Origin: Desulfosarcina widdelii
GTDB lineage: Bacteria > Desulfobacterota > Desulfobacteria > Desulfobacterales > Desulfosarcinaceae
Reading direction: 5' to 3'
Length of the DNA: 64,000 bases
Assembly (NCBI RefSeq): GCF_009688965.1
Contig: NZ_AP021875.1
Location: 558,001 to 622,000, forward strand
In this document: in pieces, positions 53,538 to 63,462 of the stretch
How the letters are laid out: each line of letters starts with the position of its first letter
Numbering within the stretch: position 1 is the first letter of the stretch
Position numbers and translations under genes: made by a program
The notes under the pieces: model-generated
Told to the model about the DNA's origin: nothing
Database searches by the model: none
The model's input: the letters and a program-made list of their open reading frames with translations, nothing else

Positions 53538-54646
53538 GGGGCACCTCCGGGAACCGGGAAGACACGTACCCCAGGCCCCAGCGTCAGCAGCATGGATTCC
53601 GGCCCGGCGGCAAGGGTGCTTTTTTCCGTTAAAGGCCCATCCACAACGGCACGGGTGCCGGAGCGCCCAAGCACGGTAACGACCACCGGAGCAACCGTCA
53701 TGTCATCGGATATGATATACGTCAGCGTTTGTGATCCGGTTTCAAGAAGGCAGTCCGCATCCACAATCCAGCCCGTGGGTTCGTCCACAATCAAATCCAC
53801 CCCCACCACCCCGTAACTGGGCATACCGAAGGGCCGGGCCGACAGTTTGATTTCCACCGTTGCCAGATGACCAGACACAATGGCAGGATGAACGCGGTCC
53901 ACGGTCGTTTCCAGGGTCTTGTCTCCTTGCGTCAATCGGACATGGGCGTTGTCGGAGAGAGTTGCTCCTGTCTCCTGGGGTACCCGGACCAGAATTTTGT
54001 ATCCTCGATCCGGATTTTCCACCCGGAAAACAGGCGTTCCGATCATAACCAGGTCGCCTGCCTCCTTCATGCGTTCGGTAACAACTCCGTCGAAAAATGA
54101 TTCCAGACGGGAGAATGACAGGGACACCATTGCCGCCGACAGCTCCTGTTCCAGGCGTTGAACGCGGCTTTCAGCCAAGTTTACCGCCAACTCAGCTTCG
54201 TCCAGGGTTTCTTGGGAGACGGCCCGGTTCAAGGCCAGCTCCTGCCGTCGGCTGTGTATGGTCTTCTTTGTGATAAGGTCCTCCCGAGCCCCGGACAATT
54301 CGGCAACCAAGGCGTTTCTTTGCGCCTGTGAAAGCCGTGTGTCAATCTCCGCCGCCACCTCGCCTTTGCGAAGCCGGTCTCCCACATCTTTATGAAGCGC
54401 TGTGATATAACCCGTGGTTTGTGCAGACAGCACTGCCTCGGCTTCGGGTTCGATGGTTCCGAGATAATGTCGTGTCACGGATAGACGACCCCACTGCCCA
54501 GACTTGGTGAAAACAGCTACGGGCCGCAGAAGAGGTGTGGGCTGGTTTGCGAGCTGGGCTTTGCGGTGGCGCACCAGGGCGACAGCGGCCAAAATCAGAA
54601 TGGCAACCAAAATCGTTGTAAGTGACCTGGTAAAAAGTTTTCTCAT
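53534..54646 (-). CDS. RND efflux membrane-fusion protein
   Basis: A 370-residue HlyD/AcrA-type adaptor. It has an N-terminal anchor (LTTILVAILILAAVALV), a lipoyl half-motif (GTIEPEAEAVLSAQTTGYI), a helical hairpin (residues 100-170) with Glu/Arg heptads, and beta-barrel parts up to the end. It bridges the pump and an outer-membrane channel. It is the first gene of a two-gene operon with the RND pump, ATGA overlap. The outer-membrane partner must come from elsewhere. Confidence 0.9.
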   Translation of the reverse strand: MRKLFTRSLTTILVAILILAAVALVRHRKAQLANQPTPLLRPVAVFTKSGQWGRLSVTRHYLGTIEPEAEAVLSAQTTGYITALHKDVGDRLRKGEVAAEIDTRLSQAQRNALVAELSGAREDLITKKTIHSRRQELALNRAVSQETLDEAELAVNLAESRVQRLEQELSAAMVSLSFSRLESFFDGVVTERMKEAGDLVMIGTPVFRVENPDRGYKILVRVPQETGATLSDNAHVRLTQGDKTLETTVDRVHPAIVSGHLATVEIKLSARPFGMPSYGVVGVDLIVDEPTGWIVDADCLLETGSQTLTYIISDDMTVAPVVVTVLGRSGTRAVVDGPLTEKSTLAAGPESMLLTLGPGVRVFPVPGGAP

Positions 54647-54821
54647 ATCGAACGATTCAACTTCCCCATCTGTTTTGGCAACCCACTTGCACCAAAAGAT
54701 ATTTTATCAGTATTGATTTTGACGTCGCAGCAATCGAGCTTCGATGATTGCGTACGTAGGCGTGATCAAGACAGGCCCACGTGGTCTTCCCCAGGGGGAC
54801 AACCACGCAGGCCCTTCATGG

Positions 54822-56468
54822 TTAGTTACCGGCCATCATGGCAGCGATATCCTCCTCGACGGTACCGATGGGTTTGATGTCGAATTTTTCCACCAGTACA
54901 TTGGCTACATTGGGAGAAAGAAAGCCCGGCAGTGTGGGACCCAGCCGAATCCCCTTGACGCCGAGAAACAGCAGGGCCAACAGCACAGCAACGGCTTTTT
55001 GCTCGTACCAGGCGATGTCATAGGAAACGGGAAGTTCGTTGATGTCATTCAGCCCGAAGGCCTCTTTGAGCTTCAACGCAATCACGGCCAGCGAATAGGA
55101 ATCGTTGCATTGACCGGCATCCAGCACGCGGGGAATGCCGCCGATGTCGCCAAGGTTCAACTTGTTGTAGCGGTACTTGGCGCATCCAGCGGTCAGAATT
55201 ACCGTATCCTTGGGCAGGTTTTCGGCCACCTCGGTAAAGTAGCTGCGGGATTTCTGGCGGCCGTCGCATCCGGCCATGACGACAAACCGTTTGATGGCAC
55301 CGGATTTCACCGCATTGATTACCTTATCGGCCAGGGCCAGCACCTGGTTGTGTGCGAAGCCGCCTACGATTTTGCCGGACTCGATCTCCTCTGGCGGGGC
55401 GCATTGCTTGGCTCGTTCCACGACGGCGGAGAAATCCTTGGCACCGCCTTGCGGCCTTTTGGCAATGTGTTTGGCTCCCGGATAGTTGACTACGCCGGTG
55501 GTGAAGAGTCTATCCAGATAGGTGTTGTTCTTTTTGATCGGGATCAGACAATTGGTGGTCAACACAATGGCCCCGTTGAAGGATTCGAAATCCTTGTTTT
55601 GGTGCCACCACGATCCACCGTAGTTGCCGATAAAATGGTCGTATTTTTTGAAGGCCGGGTAGCAGTTGGCCGGCAGCATCTCGCCGTGGGTGTATACGTC
55701 CACGCCGGTCCCCTCGGTCTGTTTGAGCAACTCTTCCATGTCTTTCAGGTCATGGCCGGAAATCAGGATGCCGGGGTTTTTCCCCACGCCGATGTTCACC
55801 TCGGTGATTTCAGGATTGCCATAAGCCTTGGTATTGGCTTCGTCCAGCAGGGCCATGGTGTTGACAGCGCATTCTCCGGCCTTCATGACCATGCCGACCA
55901 TCTCGTCCGTCGACAGCTCTTTGGTTGTGGATGCCAGCGCTTCCATCAGAAAACCATATATGTCGTCCTTTTCATGGCCGAGAATCGCGGCATGATCGGC
56001 ATAGGCGGCGATCCCCTTGCCGCCGATGATCAAAAGCTCTCTCAGTGACCGTACATCCTCGTTCTCAGCAGCCGTGATGCGAACCTCGTCGGACAAGGCC
56101 TTGTCCATGATGGCCTGTTTGTCGGTCGCCGCCCAGACCGCGCAATCCGGAAGCGCGTCCGGAAGGTCGCCGCCAAGTTTTTCTTTGACCGCGTCTCTGA
56201 CATCGAGGGCCTGCCGGATTCGGTCGACGATTACGTCATCATCCCAGGCCACGTTGGTAATGGTGGTGAAAAGCGCTTCACAGATGAAGTGGCCGGCCTC
56301 TTTGTCCACCGTGCCCTTCTCCTTCAGCTTTTCCCCGTAAACCGCAATGCCCTTGCAAACGTAAATGAGCAGATCCTGTAGATCGGCAGTTTCTTCGGGC
56401 TTGCCGCACACACCTTTCACCGTACAACCTTGATTTTTTGCCGTTTCTTGACATTGAAAACAAAACAT
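54822..56468 (-). CDS. hcp: Hybrid cluster protein (hydroxylamine/NO reductase)
   Basis: About 548 residues from ATG 56468, with AAGGAGGAAG upstream. The N-terminal [21 protein letters not shown] carries the four Cys of the [4Fe-4S] cluster in the class 1 (CX2CX7-8CX5C) style. Hybrid-cluster ligands are seen around [20 protein letters not shown] and [12 protein letters not shown]. It reduces NO or hydroxylamine and protects anaerobes from nitrosative stress. The flavodiiron gene lies 43 bases upstream on the same strand and probably shares the promoter with the TTTGCGC palindrome. Confidence 0.95.
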   Translation of the reverse strand: MFCFQCQETAKNQGCTVKGVCGKPEETADLQDLLIYVCKGIAVYGEKLKEKGTVDKEAGHFICEALFTTITNVAWDDDVIVDRIRQALDVRDAVKEKLGGDLPDALPDCAVWAATDKQAIMDKALSDEVRITAAENEDVRSLRELLIIGGKGIAAYADHAAILGHEKDDIYGFLMEALASTTKELSTDEMVGMVMKAGECAVNTMALLDEANTKAYGNPEITEVNIGVGKNPGILISGHDLKDMEELLKQTEGTGVDVYTHGEMLPANCYPAFKKYDHFIGNYGGSWWHQNKDFESFNGAIVLTTNCLIPIKKNNTYLDRLFTTGVVNYPGAKHIAKRPQGGAKDFSAVVERAKQCAPPEEIESGKIVGGFAHNQVLALADKVINAVKSGAIKRFVVMAGCDGRQKSRSYFTEVAENLPKDTVILTAGCAKYRYNKLNLGDIGGIPRVLDAGQCNDSYSLAVIALKLKEAFGLNDINELPVSYDIAWYEQKAVAVLLALLFLGVKGIRLGPTLPGFLSPNVANVLVEKFDIKPIGTVEEDIAAMMAGN

Positions 56469-56511
56469 AGACTTCCTCCTTGATTTGAATGGTGGGTGGA
56501 AATGGTTGATC

Positions 56512-57690
56512 TTATCGAAACCCGTTTTCTTTATGCTTTTGCGCAATGCTGTCGGCCAAGCGGTCCAGGGAAGCGAAATCCGCTTCGGCCGGAAGCCCTT
56601 TGCAAAGTACCGGGTCGATCACCTCGACTTTCAGATTGGGAATCATTCCGGCAAGTGTTTCCACGGTCTTTCCTCCCCATCCATATGAACCGATAATGGA
56701 GAGAAACCTGACTTTTGGTTTCAACGCATTGGCCAGCAATGCCGCATACGCAGCCAAGGGATGAGGCCCGGCCAGCACCGTCGGCACCCCCACGACAATC
56801 GTAGCCGCGTCGACAAGCGCCATTGCGAGCTTGCCGATGTCGGTTACCGCGAGGTTGAACAGTTCCACGCGAATTCCCCGCTCGACGAGGGCGGCGGTGA
56901 GATGGTCCACCATTTTTCGCGTGCTTCCGTGCATGGAGACAAAGGGTAGGACGACCAGATTGTGTGGATCGCCGGCCACCCAATCCTGATAGGCATCCAT
57001 GATCCAGGACGGCCGATCGTAGATTTGGCCGTGGCTCGGAGCGATCATCTGAATGTCATACCCGTTGAGTTTTTCCATGTTTTTGGCGATGATGTTGCGG
57101 AAAGGCATCATGATTTCGGCAAAATAGCGTTTGGCCGCCTCATGCACCCGTCCCTGGTCGGTAACGAAAAGATCGCTGGTGGCGATGTGGGAGCCGAAAA
57201 AATCGCAGCTGAAGAGAATCTTGTCTTCCTGCAGGTAGGTCACCATGGTTTCGGGCCAGTGGACCCATGGGGTGTGAATGAATTCCAGGGTCTTATCTCC
57301 GAGAGACAGCGTTTCACCGTCTTGGACGGTGACGAAGGCGTTTTCGGGAATTTTCAAAATATCCATGAGCATGCCCTTGGCCTTGGGCGTTGCCACCACC
57401 TTGGCTTGCGGAAACCGCTCCAGCACCTGCGGTATCGTTCCGGAATGGTCCTGCTCGGCATGGTGGGAGACGACAAAGTCGATCTTGGGTACATTGTCGA
57501 GCTGTGCCGTCAAGACCTCGGCCATGGGCGGGTCGACCGTGTCCAGCAGGGCGGTTTTCTCGCTGCCTTCTATCAAATAGGCATTGTAGGTTGTCCCATC
57601 CGGAAGCGGGATGAGGGAGTCGAAAAGCCGCCGATCCCAATCCACGGCTCCCAACCAGTGAATTTTCTCCATGATCTTTCTTTTTTGCAT
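56512..57690 (-). CDS. Flavodiiron protein (A-type flavoprotein, O2/NO reductase)
   Basis: About 392 residues from ATG 57690 (AAAGGAAA upstream). The metallo-beta-lactamase half has HHAEQDHSG, giving the H-x-E-x-D ligands, plus a later His in VHWPETM. The flavodoxin half begins [13 protein letters not shown] and contains [10 protein letters not shown]. It reduces O2 to water or NO to N2O using rubredoxin electrons. It heads the operon with hybrid cluster protein. A palindromic site 173 bases upstream is shared with the ZIP operon. Confidence 0.93.
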   Translation of the reverse strand: MQKRKIMEKIHWLGAVDWDRRLFDSLIPLPDGTTYNAYLIEGSEKTALLDTVDPPMAEVLTAQLDNVPKIDFVVSHHAEQDHSGTIPQVLERFPQAKVVATPKAKGMLMDILKIPENAFVTVQDGETLSLGDKTLEFIHTPWVHWPETMVTYLQEDKILFSCDFFGSHIATSDLFVTDQGRVHEAAKRYFAEIMMPFRNIIAKNMEKLNGYDIQMIAPSHGQIYDRPSWIMDAYQDWVAGDPHNLVVLPFVSMHGSTRKMVDHLTAALVERGIRVELFNLAVTDIGKLAMALVDAATIVVGVPTVLAGPHPLAAYAALLANALKPKVRFLSIIGSYGWGGKTVETLAGMIPNLKVEVIDPVLCKGLPAEADFASLDRLADSIAQKHKENGFR

Positions 57691-57862
57691 GATCAAATTT
57701 CCTTTCATGGTTATGGGGCGATTTCTCCAGCTCAAATCAATAATTGACAGTCTATAAAAAACCAACTCGACTAACGATTGGCCACATTTAAGTCGGTTGT
57801 TCACCGATAATAGGACGGGCCATGTGTGAAATATTTTTCTATTTCAAGCAATTGTTTTTGTC

Positions 57863-57878
57863 TTTGCGCTGGAGCAAA
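57863..57878. promoter_or_regulatory. CRP/FNR-type palindromic site, flavodiiron/Hcp operon
   Basis: TTTGCGCTGGAGCAAA differs at one base from the perfect palindrome at 63375-63390, and the flanks match too (TCTTTGCGCTGGnGCAAACAA). The length and symmetry fit a CRP/FNR-family dimer. The regulator whose gene starts beyond the right edge of the window is the natural candidate. Confidence 0.65.
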
Positions 57879-57956
57879 CAAGTTCTACGAATCGTAAATA
57901 ATTTTTCTTTTTTAATTTTCTATCCTTTGGCCCAAAGTCGGAATAAGAATGCCACC

Positions 57957-58274
57957 TCATTTCTGGGGTTGCTTTAAAGATATATCCAAGAGTTTTACAG
58001 ACGTATTGGCGGTTTTCCAACCATGCTGTTCCCCTGAAGGTATAAAGTAGGTCTCATTGGGATTGAGCAGTCTACTGTTTCCGCCTATAAACATTTCAAT
58101 TTGACCCTCCAAGACAATACCGCACTGATCAAAAGCATGTTTATGTCCGGTATCTTCATGATTTGCATCGATTTCCATGCAAACCATGATCAAGTTTTCC
58201 CCGAATTCAGCCTTGCTCATTATACCCGGCCTGAAATTCTCCAACTTTAAAGTGCTCAAGTTCCAGAAGCCCAT
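57957..58274 (-). CDS. Cupin-domain protein
   Basis: A 105-residue single cupin barrel. Metal ligands fit CMEIDANHEDTGHKHAFDQ (HxH-type) and the later GEQHGW. The pattern VLEGQIEMFIGG and ETYFIPSGEQHGW is standard for small cupins that bind a small molecule or act as sensors. Its start lies one base from the stop of the LOG-family gene, so the two are co-transcribed. The substrate is unknown. Confidence 0.85.
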   Translation of the reverse strand: MGFWNLSTLKLENFRPGIMSKAEFGENLIMVCMEIDANHEDTGHKHAFDQCGIVLEGQIEMFIGGNSRLLNPNETYFIPSGEQHGWKTANTSVKLLDISLKQPQK

Positions 58275-58275
58275 T

Positions 58276-58820
58276 TTATACTCCTCGTTTTATGATGAGA
58301 TCGAGGATCTCATCGGGGTTCACTGCACGAATGATCGCCTCTTGGTGCGAATTTTTTAAAAAACCCTCTTTTTCAGCAGTTTCCAACATCAGCTCAAGCG
58401 GTTCGAAAAAACCGTTAACATTCAACAACCCGAATGGTTTGGCATGAAACCCCATCTGCTGTAATGTGTATACTTCAAAAAATTCCTCAAAGGTGCCAAT
58501 TCCTCCAGGCAGCGCTACGAATCCATCTGAAAGTTGCACCATGAGGTGTTTTCTTTCATGCTTGGTTGGCAATACATGCAGCTCCGTCAATCCTTGATGG
58601 AATTCTTCCCTATCTTTTAATGCCTGAACAGTCACTCCGACTACTTTCCCACCAGCAGCTAAGGCGCTGTCAGCAAGCTGTTTCATAAGTCCGGTACAAG
58701 AACCGCCATAGACACAGGTTAGGCTGCGCATGGCCAATTCATGCCCCAACGCACCCGCTGTTTCCATATAGGCTGGATGGCTACCGGTGCTTGATCCGAG
58801 AAAACACAGATTGAATTCAT
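58276..58820 (-). pseudogene. LOG-family (TIGR00730) nucleotide phosphoribohydrolase, frameshifted at 5' end
   Basis: The main frame has the LOG signature PGGIGTFEEFFE and CVYGGSCTGLM, which bind AMP-type nucleotides. It lacks a good start. ATG 58820 with the strong ribosome site AAAGGAG begins MNSICVFS, the usual LOG opening, in another frame. Inserting one base near 58797-58801 joins it to GSSTGSHPAYMETAGALG. So one base is missing or the gene is damaged. The family cleaves nucleoside 5'-monophosphates to base and ribose 5-phosphate. The cupin gene follows directly. Confidence 0.85.
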
Positions 58821-58896
58821 TACACTCCTTTAAAAGCCCTCATGGCCAAATTGAGGAATGATACAATTATGGTACTTTTTCATGATTTATTTTGCC

Positions 58897-59433
58897 TCAA
58901 AACCAGAATTCAGGGTATCGGCGATCTTTTGAAATGTTGTTGACCATCAGGGCAATGGTCAGCATCACACCCGCCCCCAGGCCAACAGGGACGATCGCAT
59001 AAAGGTACCCGAGATTATGCACGGAATCGCCTCCGATTACCGCGATCAAAGCGGTCGCACCTCCCGGTGGATGAAGTGTTTTGGTAAGGTGCATCAGGGC
59101 AATGGACACGGATACGGCCATGGCTGCGGCGAGCCACGGCTGCCCGCCCAAATATTGATAAGCGGCAACCCCCACAATAGCCGAGAGCACATGCCCGCCG
59201 ATCAAATTTCTGGGCTGGGCTAGCGGGCTGCGGATGGCGCCGTACACCAGCACGGCCGAAGCACCGAAGGAACCGATGATCATGATCAGGGCGCTTTGAT
59301 CCAAAACCCTGAAATGAAGCAGACCCACGGCGGCAATTCCGAGAAAACTGCCGATCCAGGACCATAAGATTTCGATCAGACCGACCCGGGGAGGGCTTTG
59401 CGTATGCCCTCTCATTTTATTGAAATAGTTCAT
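58897..59433 (-). CDS. HPP-family membrane protein
   Basis: A 178-residue membrane protein with four to five helices and the family motif LHPPGGATAL near residue 120. Members are integral membrane proteins, some tied to nitrite transport in plastids and cyanobacteria. It starts 12 bases after the CBS-domain gene stop and is thus in one operon with it. In many bacteria HPP and CBS domains are found fused; here they are neighbouring genes. Confidence 0.88.
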   Translation of the reverse strand: MNYFNKMRGHTQSPPRVGLIEILWSWIGSFLGIAAVGLLHFRVLDQSALIMIIGSFGASAVLVYGAIRSPLAQPRNLIGGHVLSAIVGVAAYQYLGGQPWLAAAMAVSVSIALMHLTKTLHPPGGATALIAVIGGDSVHNLGYLYAIVPVGLGAGVMLTIALMVNNISKDRRYPEFWF

Positions 59434-59445
59434 CTATTCTCCTGC

Positions 59446-60060
59446 TTACCCGAGCATGCAAAAGGAACTGACGAGGTCCGAACGGGTGACGATACCGACA
59501 GCCTTCCCATTATCTGCGACGACCGGGAGGCGATTGATGTTTTTTTCCATCAGCAATACCGAGATGTCGCCTATAGTGACCTCCGGCTTCGCCGTGATCG
59601 CAGGTTTCGTCATTATATCCCCTGCGCTTCGGTTCAACATGGGAGTTGCCACACACCCTTTGTTTTTCAGGCAATGGGCGATTACCTGCATAAAGGAGTC
59701 GCTTTTTCCGGCGCCCATTTTCCGTAAAAAGTCCTTTTCCGAGATCACCCCGATGACCTTTTCGCTATCATCCACAACCGGGACTCCCGAGATACCCTTT
59801 TCGGCCAGTAGGGTGGCGGTTGCCATCAAATCCTTGTCCGCTCTGACCACGTGGACCGGACAGGTCATTACATCGGCGGCTTTGAATGCCTGCATCATTC
59901 TGTCCTGCGCAAGAGCATAGGCCACCCGGAAGACTTCTTTAAAATCGGCCGGGGTGATGTCGATATATCCCTGTATGGATCGCATGGCTTTCATCACATC
60001 GACATCGGAAATATCGACGGGAGCACACTCTCGAAGGTTTGCTGAACTCACAGTGCACAC
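59446..60060 (-). CDS. CBS-domain pair protein
   Basis: A 204-residue protein. After a helical 60-residue start, two CBS repeats follow: VMTCPVHVVRADKDLM through GVPVVDDSEKVIGVISEKDF, and IMTKPAITAKPEVTIGD through RLPVVADNGKAVGIVTRSD. Such pairs sense adenine nucleotides. It sits directly before the HPP gene and likely regulates it, the same partnership that is fused in other bacteria. Confidence 0.9.
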   Translation of the reverse strand: MCTVSSANLRECAPVDISDVDVMKAMRSIQGYIDITPADFKEVFRVAYALAQDRMMQAFKAADVMTCPVHVVRADKDLMATATLLAEKGISGVPVVDDSEKVIGVISEKDFLRKMGAGKSDSFMQVIAHCLKNKGCVATPMLNRSAGDIMTKPAITAKPEVTIGDISVLLMEKNINRLPVVADNGKAVGIVTRSDLVSSFCMLG

Positions 60061-60088
60061 TCCATTTTGTTTGGGTTTGGCGGTCGCA

Positions 60089-61114
60089 TTAGAACATCAC
60101 ATTCTTTTTGCCGCCGAAATAGCGCATGAACTGGGCCCGTTCATAAACAGCCGGATCGGTGCTTTTCTCTTGGCTCAGTTTACCTTTAAAGTCGGCAAGC
60201 TCGCTGTATTTCCAGTTTGTCATCCAGGTTTGCAAACCGTCGACCAATTGCTTCAGGTACTGCGGACCGTTCTTATAAATGCACGATGCCACTTGGACGG
60301 CCCCGGCCCCGGCCAGCAATTGTTTGATTACCGCTGCTGCATCATGAACACCGGTGGAAGCGGCCAGGTCGCAATTTGCTTTATTCGCCATGATGGCGAT
60401 CCAGCGCAGGGACAGGGACAGGTCGGAAGGAGAACTGAATACGAAAGAGGGTTTGACTTCCAATTTATCGATATCGAAATCGGGGCTGAAAAAGCGGTTG
60501 AACAATACCAGGCCCTTGATGCCTGTTTGGGACAGCCGTTGAATCATAGGGCCCAGATCACTGAAGTAGGGACTAATTTTCAAAGCCACCGGTACAGAAA
60601 CCGTTTGGGTCACCTTTTCTGCAATCTTAAAATAGAGCGCTTCTTTTTCTCCTTTCGAGTGTTTGAAATCGGTGGGCGGAAAAAACATATTCAGCTCCAA
60701 GGCATCGGCTCCGGCCTTTTGCAGGTTGACGGCATACGAGAGCCATTCCACTGAATGAAAAAAACAGTTGATACTGGCTATCACCGGAATATCTACAGCG
60801 GCTTTGCAGCCTTCGATCAATTCAACGTATTTTTGAAGGTTTTTTTCGCGGATTACGTAGTCATAATACGCAATCGGATTGCGCTGGCCATCATAGTCGA
60901 AGTATTGAGGTTCGCCGTATTTCGTTTTGGCGGTTCGGATGAAATCGGCGTACTCATACATCACCTCCTCTTCAAAGATCGACTTGAGTACCACCGCGCC
61001 GGCACCGTTTTCGGCCAGCTCCTTGACCTGTTTTACGGAACCGGTCATCCCCGAACTGCCAGCAATGATGGGCGTCGGCATCACCAGCCCCATGTAATTG
61101 GTTGTCAGATCCAT
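60089..61114 (-). CDS. Dihydroorotate-dehydrogenase-like protein
   Basis: About 341 residues from ATG 61114 (AAAGGAGGGC upstream). It is a flavin TIM-barrel of the DHOD family: MGLVMPTPIIAGSSGMTGSV, SINCFFHS, LELNMFFPP, and LRWIAIMANKANCDLAASTG near the flavin phosphate site. It lacks the clear catalytic Cys/Ser loop of true PyrD. Proteins like this are common in anaerobes next to PFOR or redox genes and may not serve pyrimidine synthesis. It is followed on the same strand by the CBS/HPP operon. Confidence 0.8.
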   Translation of the reverse strand: MDLTTNYMGLVMPTPIIAGSSGMTGSVKQVKELAENGAGAVVLKSIFEEEVMYEYADFIRTAKTKYGEPQYFDYDGQRNPIAYYDYVIREKNLQKYVELIEGCKAAVDIPVIASINCFFHSVEWLSYAVNLQKAGADALELNMFFPPTDFKHSKGEKEALYFKIAEKVTQTVSVPVALKISPYFSDLGPMIQRLSQTGIKGLVLFNRFFSPDFDIDKLEVKPSFVFSSPSDLSLSLRWIAIMANKANCDLAASTGVHDAAAVIKQLLAGAGAVQVASCIYKNGPQYLKQLVDGLQTWMTNWKYSELADFKGKLSQEKSTDPAVYERAQFMRYFGGKKNVMF

Positions 61115-61215
61115 ACGCCCTCCTTTCACTCACTTTGGTTTTTTATGCAGCGGCATTTTTCTGTGTGCCGGCGTCAACGAATCCGCCGAACCGTAAACTA
61201 TCCTGCAAAGTCCCG

Positions 61216-62241
61216 TCATAGATATTTCGTTTTCAACACGTTCGACATTCGGCTTACCGTAACAAAAGCTCTCTCAACCGTGCGCTCCCGATCCGGATTG
61301 ACCAGACAGCACGTTGCTGGAGAAATCAAACTTCTGGCAATCATTCGTTCTTTATCGACTCCTTTGCCCCACAACACGCGCCAGACATTTTCGAGGCGCT
61401 CTATCATGGAATGCATGTCCTCTTTTTGAAAGGTTTCGAATCCCGTGGGTACGATTCCCCAAACAATGACACCATCCCTTTCCAGGAACTTTCTGATAGC
61501 CGTGGCATAGGACGCGAAGATTTCTGCGTTGGTGTAGACATCCAGGGAAAGCACATCCAAATCCAAGTTCAACAGAAAATCCCAATCGGGGTTGCCACAA
61601 AGGTGGATGCCCCGCGGTCGATCCACCTGGGTGAAGAATTGATCCAGGTCGCTCTTGGCTTTCATATCTCCATATCCGGCCATAGCAGAAAACAGGAATT
61701 GCAGCCCCGGTTCATCAACGAACATAAAGGCATTGGCATTAAGCTGTTTAAGCCGGGCCAATTGAACGTTTATCCGCTTGGCCATGAATTCGAGCATGAA
61801 CGGCCTGACGGTATCGTCAAAAAGAATGGGTCTCTCATCTTGATCGATAATATTGAATCCAAAACTGATGGGGCCTTCCAACTGCCCCCGGATTGCGGAT
61901 CGATCCGAATGATCCAACGCCAAAAAGCGGTGATAGACCGCCGAATAGGTTTCGCTGACGTCAAAAAGGGTCGGGTCGTCAAATCGAAGCAGCGTTCCTT
62001 CTATTTCCTCGGCAAACTTATCCATGGAGAAACGCAAGGTCCGTTTTTCGATGTCCAGTACGCTGCCTGGAAAATGCTCGGCCGCCTGGACATACATATC
62101 CTCGTAATAGCTGTAGTTGGGCAGTTGGGGCCAGAAAGGGATGTCCAGGGACAAGGCCATTTCGAGAGCCCGGTCAACGTCCGTGTGTGGCATCACCGCC
62201 ATGGCGGTGGTCTGCAGGTCTCCGGGTATTTTGGGTGCCAT
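61216..62241 (-). CDS. MetE/UroD-superfamily methyltransferase-like protein (short 'core' type)
   Basis: About 341 residues from ATG 62241 (AAAGGAT upstream). It contains only the catalytic barrel. GIHLCGNPDW gives the His-x-Cys zinc pair and SPATCCLVNP the later Cys, as in cobalamin-independent methionine synthase. The N-terminal half of MetE is missing by design, not by truncation. Core MetE forms described in anaerobes take the methyl group from a corrinoid protein; this may be such an enzyme or a methylthiol methyltransferase. It lies between a DHOD-like gene and a DUF1858 gene. Confidence 0.7.
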   Translation of the reverse strand: MAPKIPGDLQTTAMAVMPHTDVDRALEMALSLDIPFWPQLPNYSYYEDMYVQAAEHFPGSVLDIEKRTLRFSMDKFAEEIEGTLLRFDDPTLFDVSETYSAVYHRFLALDHSDRSAIRGQLEGPISFGFNIIDQDERPILFDDTVRPFMLEFMAKRINVQLARLKQLNANAFMFVDEPGLQFLFSAMAGYGDMKAKSDLDQFFTQVDRPRGIHLCGNPDWDFLLNLDLDVLSLDVYTNAEIFASYATAIRKFLERDGVIVWGIVPTGFETFQKEDMHSMIERLENVWRVLWGKGVDKERMIARSLISPATCCLVNPDRERTVERAFVTVSRMSNVLKTKYL

Positions 62242-62272
62242 TGGATATCCTTTCGCTCGTTTTATATTCAAC

Positions 62273-62500
62273 TCAACGGTTAGTCTTCCCAGCCATTACG
62301 TTGTCGATCACCTTTTCCAAGCGGGTCATTAATTTTTTTTTATCGAGGTTATATTCTTTGGCAACATCGGAAAGGTTATGGAATGCGTCTGCGGGACAAC
62401 CCACACACATAAGCCCCAAATCAACGAATGTATGCAGCAAATATGGATGCTGATCCAGCAACTCCTTGATGGTGCTGGATTCCGATATATTGATTCCCAT
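62273..62500 (-). CDS. DUF1858 (hybrid-cluster-associated redox disulfide) protein
   Basis: About 75 residues from ATG 62500; an ATG at 62536 is possible. It is a helical mini-domain with STIKELLDQHPYLLHTFVDL and CVGCPADAFHNLSDVAKEYN, with a CVGC Cys pair. This is the small domain first noted next to or fused with hybrid cluster protein and in ScdA/RIC repair proteins. It lies 39 bases after the ZIP gene and before the MetE-like gene. It probably responds to NO or oxidative damage together with Hcp. Confidence 0.85.
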   Translation of the reverse strand: MGINISESSTIKELLDQHPYLLHTFVDLGLMCVGCPADAFHNLSDVAKEYNLDKKKLMTRLEKVIDNVMAGKTNR

Positions 62501-62539
62501 GATCGACATTTCCTTTTCGCATGCTGATCGGTTCATGTA

Positions 62540-63268
62540 TCAGGCCACAAGCCCAAGCAGCATCACGGCAACGATTCCGGCAATAAATGCGAAGAGCGAT
62601 TGTTTCCCGGCTACACTTCGGGCCGCCGGCATCAGCTGATCAGCGGTGATATAGATCATCAGGCCTGCTGTAGCCCCTACCATTATCGACATGGTGTTAG
62701 AGGAAATCTGTCCGATAAAATATTTTACTAAGAGATATCCAAATACGATGGGCAGGGCGCTAAGAGATGACATGACAAACGATTTCAACCGATTGCCGTA
62801 CGTGTAATAGTGGGGCGCGGATGTACAGATCCCTTCAGGGATGTTGTGAATGGCAATGGCTATAGCGATAACCACCGAATCACCAATATTGGCGGTCGCC
62901 CCCACCGCGATGGCCATCCCCTCCGGAAAATTGTGCAGGAAAATAGCCAGGATCAGAAAGTTGGCCGTTCGGCCCAATCGGCATTCGTCTTCGGCACACA
63001 GGGCGCAGTCGTGAACGTGGGGAAATAGACGGTCGAGAAAAGCCATGATCGAAGATCCGATCATCACTCCCGCCACACATGTCATCGTTGATCCCAGGCT
63101 GATGCTCTCGGGGATCAGGTCCAAAAAGGAGATGGACAACATAATCCCCGCTGCAAAATAGAGCATATTGTGAATATATTGTTCGGAAGGCTTTCTCCAT
63201 ACACCAATAGCGGATCCAATGACCGGACCGGCTGTCGATAGTACTACCAGTATGCTTTCCTGAGACAT
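62540..63268 (-). CDS. ZIP-family metal transporter
   Basis: About 242 residues from ATG 63268 (AAGGAAGGG upstream). Eight helices; helix IV has IFLHNFPEGMAIAVGA and helix V AIAIHNIPEGICTS, the two HNxPEG metal-binding motifs. A His/Cys loop (HVHDCALCAEDEC) between helices III and IV may bind metal. It imports Zn, Fe or another divalent ion. A perfect TTTGCGCTGGCGCAAA palindrome lies 107 bases upstream, so it is likely part of the same regulon as Hcp/flavodiiron genes. Confidence 0.9.
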   Translation of the reverse strand: MSQESILVVLSTAGPVIGSAIGVWRKPSEQYIHNMLYFAAGIMLSISFLDLIPESISLGSTMTCVAGVMIGSSIMAFLDRLFPHVHDCALCAEDECRLGRTANFLILAIFLHNFPEGMAIAVGATANIGDSVVIAIAIAIHNIPEGICTSAPHYYTYGNRLKSFVMSSLSALPIVFGYLLVKYFIGQISSNTMSIMVGATAGLMIYITADQLMPAARSVAGKQSLFAFIAGIVAVMLLGLVA

Positions 63269-63374
63269 GGCACCCTTCCTTTTCCTCAAAGAAGCCGAAC
63301 TCTTGAAAACGGTTTCCAATATTCTGCCCGTGGACTATTTTGGAGCGAATTTATCAGGAAGGGGAGGTCGCGTC

Positions 63375-63390
63375 TTTGCGCTGGCGCAAA
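63375..63390. promoter_or_regulatory. Perfect CRP/FNR-type palindrome upstream of the ZIP operon
   Basis: TTTGCGCTGGCGCAAA has perfect 7-base arms (TTTGCGC/GCGCAAA) around TG. It lies between the ZIP gene and the CRP/FNR gene, both on the minus strand. A one-mismatch copy is at 57863-57878. Both are in front of genes for metal or NO/O2 stress. Confidence 0.7.
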
Positions 63391-63462
63391 CAACAAAAAT
63401 TATTTAATTAAGCCTATGGATGACGGAAAGCATATGCCAATGGGAATGGTGATCAGTGAATT

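Noticed and set aside
54744..56048. Long plus-strand frame opposite the hybrid cluster protein
   Set aside because: Antisense shadow of a strongly conserved gene; no independent coding signal.
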